A program made the translations under genes and the position numbers. This document shows positions 9,020 to 16,415 of a DNA stretch of 64,000 nucleotides, in pieces. The notes under the pieces were generated by a model. That model made no database searches, was not told the origin of the DNA, and saw only the letters and a list, made by a program, of their open reading frames with translations. The stretch comes from Mycolicibacterium crocinum (GTDB lineage Bacteria; Actinomycetota; Actinomycetes; Mycobacteriales; Mycobacteriaceae), in the NCBI RefSeq assembly GCF_022370635.2, contig NZ_CP092362.2:4588001-4652000 (forward strand). The letters run 5' to 3'. Each line of letters opens with the position of its first letter. Position 1 is the stretch's first letter.

Positions 9020-10534
9020 CTACCCGCTGATGCGGCGGGTCAAGTACGCCGGTAGCGACGTGATCGGGCGGTCTCGCATCCGCCTCTCGCTGTCGAGGGG
9101 CGACGCGAAACCCCATTGCTGGCCGATCGCGTGGACCAGCACGTCGTGGGCCACGACCACGGCGGCGAGGCTGTCGGGCTGGTGCTGTCCGGCCTGCCAG
9201 GTGACCGCCGCCTGTTCGAGGGCGGGCAGGTGCCCGGCGATGCGAGTGGTGCCGGTCTCCAACCCTTGCAGCAGCGCAGCCGAGCGGGCGAGTGCGTCGC
9301 CGCCACCGCGCCCGCTGCCCTTGGGAGGCCAGGTGGTGACGTTAATCGGGCGGTGGAGCTTGGCCCGGCGCAGCGCGTCGTTGACCACCCGGCGGTAGGT
9401 CTCGCGGGCGGAGAAGCCTTCTACGGCGATCTCCGATGCGCCGACGTCCACCGCCAGATCGACAGCGGCCCTGGCCCATTGATCACTCGTCATTGGTGCA
9501 GACATGTCGGCGATCACGGCCACCACACCCTCAGCCGTGAGGCTCGCTGCCACGATGCCGCAGGCGTCACCGGAGCCGGAGTCAGCCGGGTCGACGCCGA
9601 TGACCGTCTTGACCGGGCCGGTCGGCGCTGCAGGCAGCCGCCACTGCTCCAGCCACTCCCGTTTGACGAGACCACCTTCCGGTGCCGAGGGCACCCCCTC
9701 GTACAGGGCATACCAGGCGCGCTCACCGGAGGTGCGTCGAGCGGCGGCGAAGTGGTCTGCGGTGAAGCCCAGCGCCGACGTCATCGCGACGCCGTGGGTG
9801 CGGCCCAGCACGTCGGGCACGCCGGTCTCGGCGACGGCCGGGACGTTGGTGTGCGTCCAGACGTCGGGTTCGGCATCGAGCAGTTCTCCGGCGAGGTCGC
9901 GTTCATGCCAGCGCGTCATCACCAGCAGGACCGACCCGCCGGGATGCACGCGGGTCGCCAGCGTGGAGCGGTACTCGGTGATCACGCGGCGGCGGTGAGC
10001 AGCGGAGTCGGCCTCGGCGGAGTCCTTCACCGGGTCATCAATCACCATGAGGTCGGCACCGAAACCTGTGACGCCACTGTTGATCCCGGTCGCCAGCAGC
10101 CCGCCTGCGTGGCCCTCGACCCGCCAGCGGCCCACCGCCGTTTTGTCGGTCGACAGCCGGAAGCCGAGGTAGTCGGCGTGCTCGTTGATCAGCTGGCGCG
10201 CCTCGCGGCTGTGCGCTTGGGCGAGTTCGTCGCTGTAGCTCACCAACACAATCTGCAGATCGGGGTTGCACATCAGCGCCCACACCACCTCCCACACGGC
10301 CAGCAGCCGGGACTTGCCAGTGCGCGGCGGGGTGGTCACGATGTCGCGGCAGTCCGGCGTTTCGACAGCGCGGACGGCGATGTCCGACAGCAGCCGGATG
10401 GTCGGCGTGATGATGAACTTCGGGTCCAGCCGCCGCGCCAGATCGGCAGGGCCAGTGGGCCGTTGACGGCCTCGATCAGCCCGCAGCTCGCGAATGGCGG
10501 TGAGCCGGGCCGGGTCGGCGGTTGCGGTGCTCAT
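9020..10534 (-). CDS. Phage terminase large subunit (TerL)
   Basis: A 504-residue terminase-like protein, which in phages cuts and pumps DNA into capsids. The ATPase half shows a Walker A-like TTPPRTGKSRLL near residue 65 and a Walker B motif (ADLMVIDDPVKD), followed by a conserved VLLVMTRWHERDLAGEL. The RNase-H-like nuclease half begins with VIGVDPADSGSGDACGIV and continues with IAVEGFSARETYRRV. The ATG overlaps the stop of the upstream zinc-ribbon gene (ATGA at 10531-10534), which fixes this start against a longer in-frame one. No portal, capsid, protease or tail gene is next to it, so it is the only recognisable packaging gene of this remnant. Confidence 0.88.
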   Translation of the reverse strand: MSTATADPARLTAIRELRADRGRQRPTGPADLARRLDPKFIITPTIRLLSDIAVRAVETPDCRDIVTTPPRTGKSRLLAVWEVVWALMCNPDLQIVLVSYSDELAQAHSREARQLINEHADYLGFRLSTDKTAVGRWRVEGHAGGLLATGINSGVTGFGADLMVIDDPVKDSAEADSAAHRRRVITEYRSTLATRVHPGGSVLLVMTRWHERDLAGELLDAEPDVWTHTNVPAVAETGVPDVLGRTHGVAMTSALGFTADHFAAARRTSGERAWYALYEGVPSAPEGGLVKREWLEQWRLPAAPTGPVKTVIGVDPADSGSGDACGIVAASLTAEGVVAVIADMSAPMTSDQWARAAVDLAVDVGASEIAVEGFSARETYRRVVNDALRRAKLHRPINVTTWPPKGSGRGGGDALARSAALLQGLETGTTRIAGHLPALEQAAVTWQAGQHQPDSLAAVVVAHDVLVHAIGQQWGFASPLDSERRMRDRPITSLPAYLTRRISG

Positions 10535-10794
10535 GCGGCGTTCCTCTGCTTGGGGTCGAAACCGGCCTGCTCGGCGGTCCACAGGTCCGTGCGGGCCCAC
10601 CGGTGGCCGCAGCATCTGCAGCGATAGCGGCAGATCAGCCGCCGACCACCCGGCCAGGTGATCGACGTCGGCTCTGTGAGCGAGGCCAACCGAACCGGCC
10701 TGTCGGCGCGGTCGCCCGCCGGATTGCATTCAGGGCAGTAGTCGGGCAGGTAGTCGAGACGGCTGCTGCCAGAGCGGCGCTCGATGGTGGTCAC
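10531..10794 (-). CDS. Small zinc-ribbon protein beside terminase
   Basis: An 87-residue protein with two cysteine pairs, CPEC in the first third and CRCC (in CRYRCRCCGHRW) in the second, the pattern of a zinc ribbon. The GTG at 10792-10794 was chosen because GAGGAGAA lies just upstream. A longer reading frame back to 10908 would overlap the upstream gene and lacks such a site. The stop overlaps the terminase ATG by 4 bp, so the two are translationally coupled. It may be a DNA-binding helper of the terminase, but there is no direct evidence, and the family is not one I can name. Confidence 0.72.
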   Translation of the reverse strand: MTTIERRSGSSRLDYLPDYCPECNPAGDRADRPVRLASLTEPTSITWPGGRRLICRYRCRCCGHRWARTDLWTAEQAGFDPKQRNAA

Positions 10795-10867
10795 GTCGTT
10801 CTCCTCGGTGGTGTCGTTGGCTGCCCGGTCATCGCGCCGCCGAGGCTCGGCGCGGTGACCCGGTGAG

Positions 10868-11449
10868 TCAAGGGGTGGCGATCGGCGGCACGCGACGCAA
10901 TCCGGCACGCAGGCTGGCGATCTGGCTGCTGCCGGGTCCGCCGTTGTCGGTGATGCCCAACGCCTTGCACACGTCGTCGTGGGTCACCTCGCCCTCGATG
11001 TGAATCTTGCGGGCGAGGTTGATCACGGCGGGCCAAGCACGTTCGAGCAGCGGCGGCAATGTCCGCCGCGCCTCCGCCGCCGTGTCGCCATAGCCGTACA
11101 CGTCCGCCGCCGCTGCAGCCCCACAGATCGCCCGATGGTCACCGTGGCCGCTGCCCCGCATAAGGGCTTGCAGCGTCCGGCCCGAGGGATGACGACCGTC
11201 GAGCCACCGCGCCTCGCCGTACGGTCCCGCATAGGCGATGGGCGGCGAACTACCCAGGGGCACTTCATCGAACGTCGTCAGGCCATCGACACCCCACACG
11301 CGGCTGTTGGTCATGACCGCTGAGCGGACGCGGCCACCGAGCAACGCCCCGGCGACGGCGTGGGAACTCTCATGCACGGCGATGCGCAGGCTCATCTGGT
11401 CGCGTGGAGTGAGGTCGACCCACTTCAGTGGGCGACGGGACGTAGTCAT
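10868..11449 (-). CDS. FtsH/M41-like putative metallopeptidase
   Basis: A 193-residue protein built around RIAVHESSHAVAGALLGGRV, an HExxH zinc motif in the same context as the FtsH peptidase (M41) helix. A later YAGPYGEARW resembles the AGxxAE segment of that family. The AAA ATPase part of FtsH is absent, so it is a stand-alone zincin-like domain. I chose the ATG at 11449 because AAGGAAA lies 8 bp upstream; an ATG at 11479 is also possible. It sits between small cysteine-rich genes in the phage-derived block. Proteolytic activity is inferred from the motif, and the substrate is unknown. Confidence 0.65.
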   Translation of the reverse strand: MTTSRRPLKWVDLTPRDQMSLRIAVHESSHAVAGALLGGRVRSAVMTNSRVWGVDGLTTFDEVPLGSSPPIAYAGPYGEARWLDGRHPSGRTLQALMRGSGHGDHRAICGAAAAADVYGYGDTAAEARRTLPPLLERAWPAVINLARKIHIEGEVTHDDVCKALGITDNGGPGSSQIASLRAGLRRVPPIATP

Positions 11450-11530
11450 CGGATGTGTTTCCTTCACATTGCTTCCCATTACTTCTCATCTCTTTGACGG
11501 GACGTCGGGGCGACCGGCACATAGCTCAGA

Positions 11531-11755
11531 TCACCGCCCCGACGCCCTGCCACCGACAGGAGGAGAGTCGTTGTGGTTGAGCAGCTTGGCGAGGTTGCGC
11601 GTGCGGGCCTTCTGGTCGCGGACGTCGGCTCGCGCCGCAGCCGCTGCGAGGTGATCGTTGATGCACGCCGTGCAGGTGTAGCCCCAGACGTCACCCTTCC
11701 ACCGCCAGCACGGGCCATTGCAGGACCGGCACCGCGGGCCGTGATAGTGCGTCAT
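11531..11755 (-). CDS. Small CxxC zinc-finger-like protein
   Basis: A 74-residue basic protein with the cysteine spacing CRSCNGPC and CTAC (in WGYTCTACINDHL), probably binding one zinc. An AGGAG ribosome site precedes the ATG at the right distance, supporting the start. It lies in the same-strand string of phage-type genes upstream of the terminase. I cannot name the family; small HNH-like or zinc-finger proteins of this kind are frequent near terminases. Confidence 0.6.
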   Translation of the reverse strand: MTHYHGPRCRSCNGPCWRWKGDVWGYTCTACINDHLAAAAARADVRDQKARTRNLAKLLNHNDSPPVGGRASGR

Positions 11756-11788
11756 CAGAACTCCTGTCTCTCTGGTGGTTTGGCGGTC

Positions 11789-12403
11789 TCAGACGTCGAT
11801 GCCCAGCGCGGCCAACGCGGCGCGAGGATCGCCCTCGGGTGCGGTCGGGGTAATGCTCGGCACCTCGGCGTTAAGCGCCCGCTCAAGGGTCAGTGCCGCC
11901 CGGTCGACGGTCTCGCGCAGCAGCGATTCCAGCCGGTCGGAACGGCTGAGCTGTCCGCGCAGGGCAGGTGCGCCGGGCGGGAAGGCGTGCGCCAGGAGGT
12001 CGCTCAGCGCGCCGTCGACCGGCTCGGCCATCTCGGTCAGCGCCGCTACCCATGAGCCGTCGGCCAGCATCTCGTCGGTGATATCCGGCAGCGCCGGGCG
12101 CGGAGCGAGGTCGACCAGAGTTGTGATCGCGTACTTGCGCTTGCCCTCGTCACCGGCCAGGTGCTCCGTGCGGCGGCGAGCATCGCGCTCGGCCACCCAG
12201 CCGGTGACTGTGCCGACCGCCTCGTGCGCCGCGTCGGCGTAGGCGAGCACCTGCCGCCGAAACTGCAGCGGGTTAGGCCGGGCGGCGACCCGATCGGCCA
12301 ACGGCCCCGCAACGTCGGCGACCTCACGGCGCAGCGACCAGCTACCGTCGTTGACGACAGGCATGTGGGCGCGGCGACGGCGGCGCAACGTGTTCTGATC
12401 CAT
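11789..12403 (-). CDS. Hypothetical protein of the prophage-like block
   Basis: A 204-residue, mostly helical, charged protein without a recognised domain. The start MDQNTLRRRRRAHMPV is set by a strong AGAGGAGG site upstream; a longer reading frame to 12577 has no such site. The N-terminus is strongly basic (RRRRRAH), which might bind nucleic acid. No membrane segment or signal peptide is present. It is followed 33 bp later by the small CxxC gene on the same strand. Function unknown. Confidence 0.55.
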   Translation of the reverse strand: MDQNTLRRRRRAHMPVVNDGSWSLRREVADVAGPLADRVAARPNPLQFRRQVLAYADAAHEAVGTVTGWVAERDARRRTEHLAGDEGKRKYAITTLVDLAPRPALPDITDEMLADGSWVAALTEMAEPVDGALSDLLAHAFPPGAPALRGQLSRSDRLESLLRETVDRAALTLERALNAEVPSITPTAPEGDPRAALAALGIDV

Positions 12404-12456
12404 GACGCGATAACCTCCTCTTCGCTGTCGGCTCTCGGCGGGTCTGCGCATCGCGA

Positions 12457-12693
12457 TCACTGGGCCACCGCCTCGCGCAGTTGCGCGCCGAGACGGTCGA
12501 CACCGGCACGGCTCAGCTGCCCCGATTCCGCAGCCACGGCGCGCCGCAGGCGGAAATAGGCAAGTGCCTGTCTGCACTCGATCACTCGCGGGTCATCGTC
12601 GGGTGCGCCGCGACTCTTGAGCACGGCTAGACGGCCCACCCATGTCCCGCGATCCCGCGATTCGGGGTCAGCTGCAACACCACAAATCTCCAT
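12457..12693 (-). CDS. Small hypothetical protein at the head of the phage-type gene string
   Basis: A 78-residue protein starting MEICGVAADPESRDRG and ending in a helical stretch (LSRAGVDRLGAQLREAVAQ). It is the first gene of the minus-strand string that leads to the terminase and is divergent from the DNA methyltransferase gene. The 12694-12887 gap must hold both promoters. A TTG at 12705 is an alternative start. No domain recognised. Confidence 0.42.
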   Translation of the reverse strand: MEICGVAADPESRDRGTWVGRLAVLKSRGAPDDDPRVIECRQALAYFRLRRAVAAESGQLSRAGVDRLGAQLREAVAQ

Positions 12694-12887
12694 GACAACA
12701 GCCAAGCAAACGACCGTGCAGAGTTACTTCGTAGCGATGTGGCGCTGGCTGAAAGGCCGAGCAACGAGCGACGGCTCGGGCTGTCGGTTAGGGGGCGCGT
12801 CGCTCCATCACCGCAGGACAAGCCCCCTATAGAGTCGGTTCGTCGGACCCCGCCGATACTGTGCCCGTTGTGGCGGAAGGGACAAAT

Positions 12888-13850
12888 GTGGCGCTGACTT
12901 CGGTCGAGATATGCACAGGCGCGGGAGGTCAGGCGCTCGGACTGCACAAGGCGGGCTTCGTTCACCGGGCGGTGGTCGAGATTGATCCACATGCGTGCGC
13001 GACGCTGCGGGCGAACCATCCCGAATGGAACGTCCTCGAGCAAGACCTGCTCGCCGAATGGGACGCATCCGCTTACGCCGGTGTTGATCTGCTGGCCGGT
13101 GGCGTGCCGTGTCCTCCGTTCTCGAAGGCTGGACGCCAGCTAGGTGCGGACGATGAACGCGATCTCTTTCCGCGTGCGTTGGACCTCGCCGAGGTTCTGC
13201 AGCCCAAAGCCGTGATGCTTGAGAACGTGCGCGGCCTGCTCGACCCGGTATTCGCGGAGTACAGAGAAGGCGTCAACCAGCGCCTTCGCGATCTCGGTTA
13301 CGAGCCTTCCTGGCGGCTGCTGAATGCCTCCGACTACGGAGTGCCGCAGCTGCGGCCTCGGGTCATCCTCGTAGCAATCCGGAAGGGACTCCGGGAATTC
13401 GAATGGCCCGAGCCGCAGAAGGAGCCTGCGCTGACCGTGGGCGAGGCACTGAAAGACCTAATGGCAGCCAACGGCTGGGAGGGCGCTGATCGGTGGGCGC
13501 AGCGGGCCAACACGGTCGCACCGACCCTCGTTGGAGGGTCCAAGAAGCATGGAGGGCCAGACCTCGGCCCAACACGCGCACGGCAAGCCTGGCTTGCCCT
13601 CGGCGTCGACGGCAAGACCATCGCGGAGGAGTCACCCGAACCTGGCTACGTGGGGCTGCCAAGGTTGACCGTTCGGATGGCGGCTCGGCTGCAGGGCTTT
13701 CCCGACGACTGGGAGTTCGTGGGACGCAAGACCAATGCCTACCGGCAAGTCGGCAACGCGTTTCCGCCGCCCGTGGCGGAGGCTGTCGGAAAGCAGATCA
13801 AGAAGGCGATCAGGGCACCGCGGAAGAAGCCGCTGCGCTCAGTCGCGTGA
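12888..13850 (+). CDS. DNA (cytosine-5-)-methyltransferase of a type II R-M system
   Basis: A 320-residue C5-methyltransferase that transfers methyl from SAM to cytosine in DNA. The conserved motifs appear in order: I (EICTGAGGQALGL), IV with the catalytic cysteine (GGVPCPPFSKAG), VI (MLENVRGL), VIII (QLRPRVILVAI) and X (YRQVGNAFPPPVAEAVG). The target-recognition region is short. I chose the GTG at 12888 because GAAGGGA lies just upstream; earlier GTG codons at 12861 and 12870 are possible. Its 3' end overlaps the vsr gene on the other strand by 12 bp, and an HNH endonuclease gene follows, forming a restriction-modification module. The recognition sequence cannot be read from the protein. Confidence 0.92.
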   Translation: MALTSVEICTGAGGQALGLHKAGFVHRAVVEIDPHACATLRANHPEWNVLEQDLLAEWDASAYAGVDLLAGGVPCPPFSKAGRQLGADDERDLFPRALDLAEVLQPKAVMLENVRGLLDPVFAEYREGVNQRLRDLGYEPSWRLLNASDYGVPQLRPRVILVAIRKGLREFEWPEPQKEPALTVGEALKDLMAANGWEGADRWAQRANTVAPTLVGGSKKHGGPDLGPTRARQAWLALGVDGKTIAEESPEPGYVGLPRLTVRMAARLQGFPDDWEFVGRKTNAYRQVGNAFPPPVAEAVGKQIKKAIRAPRKKPLRSVA

Positions 13851-14285
13851 CAGATTGCCGGGGCCGGTCCAGCCGCTCGCAGCGAGAGCCTGCCGCACGC
13901 GGTCGACGCAGCCCGTGATGTCGGCATTGACATCCTGGTCCCACATCCGCACAACGCGCCAGCCCAAGTCATGCAAGGCTCCGTCAGCGGCGCGGTCGCG
14001 TTCGATGTTGCGAGCGATCTTGGTCCGCCAGTAGTCCGACGAGGCAGTCTCGGGATTCCAGTGGTCGGGGTGGCCATGCCAGAAAACGCCGTCCACGAAC
14101 ACGGCGACCTTCCACCGTATGAAGGCGAGGTCAGGCCGACCGGGAACGTCCTTGCGGTGTAGCCGGTAGCCGGTCGCGCCTACCTCGCGGAGCGCCTTCC
14201 GTAGAGCGAGTTCGGGTTTGGTGTTTTTCGACCGGATCGCGGCCATATTCCGGGACCGCCCCTGGGGCGACAGGTGATCCGCCAC
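13839..14285 (-). CDS. vsr: Very short patch repair endonuclease Vsr
   Basis: A 148-residue Vsr nuclease, which nicks DNA at T:G mismatches left when 5-methylcytosine deaminates in a methylase recognition site. Family motifs are clear: RSRNMAAIRSKNTKPELALRKAL at the N-terminus, the metal-binding GRPDLAF (equivalent to the PDF aspartate of E. coli Vsr), VFVDGVFWHGH, and RTKIARNIERDRAADGAL followed by LGWRVVRMW. Vsr genes travel with m5C methylases, and this one converges on such a gene with a 12-bp overlap. The GTG start is assumed from the family N-terminus. Confidence 0.92.
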   Translation of the reverse strand: MADHLSPQGRSRNMAAIRSKNTKPELALRKALREVGATGYRLHRKDVPGRPDLAFIRWKVAVFVDGVFWHGHPDHWNPETASSDYWRTKIARNIERDRAADGALHDLGWRVVRMWDQDVNADITGCVDRVRQALAASGWTGPGNLSRD

Positions 14286-14420
14286 GCACCGAGTCTGCCT
14301 GACGGCTAGCAGAAGGGCATGGCCCGCTCTGGGTCGCGGGGGCGCATCGAATGACTATCAACGGCGTAACCGGGGACAGTTACGCGAGACACCAGGCCCG
14401 TAGATTGCGAGGCTTCTGCC

Positions 14421-15218
14421 GTGACCGATGACCTACAGAATGACGATGCAGAGCCATCTCGCTTCTATGGCGACATCGCCTGGTGGAAGCTGCGGGTAGC
14501 ACCTGGAACAAACAGGCGCTTCGGAGGAGAGAAGAGGCTCGCGGCGTATCTGTACTTCAACGTCCCTGTCGGCGGCACGTTCACGATGCGCCAGCTACGC
14601 GAGGCTCTTGGCGAGGAGGACACACCCGAGCAAGCAGAACATCTGAACCGCCGCCTGCGGAATCTCAAGCCACAGGGTTGGCGATTTACGTCCTACAAGG
14701 ACCAATACGGCCAGGCGATGGATGAATATGTGCTGCAGGAAAAGGGAAACAAACTGTGGCTTGGCGAGACGACGAAACGCTCGAATATCTCGGCCGCTCT
14801 CAAGAGGCAGGTATACGAGAGGGACCACAACCGATGCGTAATCTGCGGTGTTGGCGCAGGGGAGCCGTATCCCGGCGAGCCCGGCACGGCAGCCCGCTTA
14901 ACTGCAGGACACCGGACGGCCGAAGCCCGCTACGGCGAAGCAAGCCTCGACAACTTGCAGACCGAGTGTGCCCGGTGCAATGAGCCAGCCAGGGATACAC
15001 CGCCTAATCCAGAGGTGCTGGGTGAGGTGATGGCCGCAGTGAAACAGCTTGGTGCAGCGGAGAAGGCCGCGCTTCTGGCATGGCTCGAAAGCGGCTACCG
15101 GCACCGAAGCAGGGTCGACTTCGCCTTCGATCGCACGCGAAAGCTCGCAGCTTCCGAGAAGGATCAAGTGATGGAGTTCCTTCGGGGCGCGACCAAGGGC
15201 ATGCGCAATCAGGCTTAA
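14421..15218 (+). CDS. HNH endonuclease, probable restriction enzyme of the adjacent methylase
   Basis: A 265-residue protein with a C-terminal HNH (beta-beta-alpha-metal) nuclease. The core runs VYERDHNRCVICGVG, then LTAGHRTAEARYG and LDNLQTECARCNEPA, with two CxxC zinc pairs flanking the catalytic His and Asn. The N-terminal ~120 residues (YGDIAWWKLRVAPG, LREALGEEDTPEQ) look like a winged-helix or target-recognition part. It is read divergently from vsr with 135 bp between them. Its place next to a C5-methylase and Vsr makes a type II restriction endonuclease the best reading, although the specificity is unknown. Start GTG with GCGAGG upstream. Confidence 0.82.
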   Translation: MTDDLQNDDAEPSRFYGDIAWWKLRVAPGTNRRFGGEKRLAAYLYFNVPVGGTFTMRQLREALGEEDTPEQAEHLNRRLRNLKPQGWRFTSYKDQYGQAMDEYVLQEKGNKLWLGETTKRSNISAALKRQVYERDHNRCVICGVGAGEPYPGEPGTAARLTAGHRTAEARYGEASLDNLQTECARCNEPARDTPPNPEVLGEVMAAVKQLGAAEKAALLAWLESGYRHRSRVDFAFDRTRKLAASEKDQVMEFLRGATKGMRNQA

Positions 15219-15495
15219 GGCGAGGAGGCGAGCCAGACGCCGCTAGATGCGCCAGAGGACACCGCCGTCATAGTGGTGTTCGTCCCGTCATATTGCCGAC
15301 GGTCGCCGGTGGAGGCCAGGAACAACCTATCTGATTTCTTCAGGCAACCAGAAGGACTCGACCATGTCACTTCCGTTTGGTATCAGTCTTTGCTTATTGG
15401 CTTTTCCAGCCCGTATCGCTTCGATGATCGGGTGAACCGGTTTGTTGGTACATGAGTTGCCGTACATGTATCCGAGCTCAGGCCCCAGGTAGGGG
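15219..15495. other. Gap between the R-M module and the lipid locus
   Basis: No gene, tRNA or clear repeat is visible in these 277 bp. The segment is less GC-rich than its surroundings. A 23-codon open frame with an AAGGA site (15364-15435) does not resemble an MmpS N-terminus. The missing 5' end of mmpS means a deletion or insertion junction probably lies here, and the right boundary of the mobile remnant is likely in the same stretch. Confidence 0.5.
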
Positions 15496-15819
15496 GTGCG
15501 CGCCTACGGCGACACCAAAAAGGACGACGGAAAGTCGTATAACGCGAAGCACTTGAAGTACGAAGTGTTCGGGCCGCCGGGAACGCTGGCACAAGTCAGC
15601 TACTTCGGCGAAAGCGGTAACCCAGAACATGCGGACGTCGTCCTTCCGTGGACGCTTGAGTTCCCAATCTCTGCGGCGGCAGACATCGGAAGTATTGCGG
15701 CGCAAGGCGAAAGCTCGGATATCGGCTGCCGCATCTTGGTGGACGGTGTCGTGAAATCAGAAAAAACCGCGACCCACGAAGTGAGTACCTTCGTCTCTTG
15801 TCTCTTGAAGGCCGCATGA
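15496..15819 (+). pseudogene. MmpS-family protein, N-terminally truncated
   Basis: The 107 residues match the C-terminal domain of MmpS, the small periplasmic partner of MmpL lipid transporters: HLKYEVFGPPGTLAQVSYF, VVLPWTLEFPIS, IGCRILVDGVVKSEKTATHEV and a final cysteine (FVSCLLKAA). MmpS proteins are normally about 140-150 residues and begin with a membrane anchor. Here that anchor is missing and an in-frame TAG (15490-15492) precedes the only usable GTG. The stop overlaps the next mmpL start (ATGA), as in intact mmpS-mmpL operons. It is probably a broken gene; an unanchored domain might still be made. Confidence 0.8.
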
Positions 15820-16415
15820 GCAATCACCAAGTGCAGACTCGCCGACCGACGATTGCGCATCTCATCCGCCGGTGTTCCGTACTCGTCATCCTGGGATGGT
15901 TGGCAGTCGTCGTCGGATTGAACCTGGGCATACCCTCTCTGGAACAGGTCCAAGCGGAGCACGCGGTCTCACAGAATCCCACCGATGCGCCGTCATTCCG
16001 AGCGGCCGAGCGCATCTCCCAAGCCTTCCAGGCGGAATCCTCCGACAACAGCAGCCCCGGCACCAGCGGAGCCAACTCCAACAATCCAGGAGCCGGCTCC
16101 GGTAACAAAGCCGCGGTCAACTCAGGCGACATCGCTCCGGCGATGATTGTCCTGGAAGGTCAACAGCCCCTTGATGATGCGGCTCACAAGTACTACGACA
16201 ACCTGATCCGCCAATTCCGCAGCGATACCCAGCACGTGCAGCACATCCAGGACTTCTGGGGCGATCCACTCACCAGAGACGCCGCCCAGAGCGGTGATGG
16301 TAAGGCCGCCTTCGTTCAGCTGTCACTGAAGGGCAAACCGGGTGACACGGTAGCCAACGAATCGGTCCAAGCCGTTGCGCACATTGTCGCCAATACCCCG
16401 GCCCCCCGGGAGTGA
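15816..16415 (+). pseudogene. MmpL transporter, N-terminal fragment (frameshifted)
   Basis: The first 199 residues of an MmpL (RND superfamily) lipid exporter. It contains the first membrane helix (CSVLVILGWLAVVVGLNLGI) and the first periplasmic porter part (VLEGQQPLDDAAHKYYDNLI, HVQHIQDFWGDPLT). A Ser/Gly/Asn-rich insert near residues 70-95 is longer than in the neighbouring MmpL. The frame breaks at a run of six C (16402-16407); one more base would restore continuity into the next frame (ANTPAPPGVKTYVTGP). The fragment ends in TGA overlapping a GTG of the second fragment. The break could be a real mutation, a variable homopolymer or a sequence error. Confidence 0.88.

Noticed and set aside
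9116..10627. 503-codon plus-strand frame opposite the terminase
   Set aside because: The composition is the His/Arg/Gly-rich antisense pattern of a GC-rich gene; the terminase motifs are on the minus strand.
15364..15435. 23-codon ATG frame with a ribosome site upstream of mmpS
   Set aside because: Its residues do not resemble the MmpS anchor and two stops lie between it and the MmpS frame, so it cannot be the missing N-terminus.
7424..15495. Search for an att repeat of the tRNA-Arg 3' end
   Set aside because: No second copy of the T-arm/acceptor sequence was found in the window, so an integration site is not claimed.
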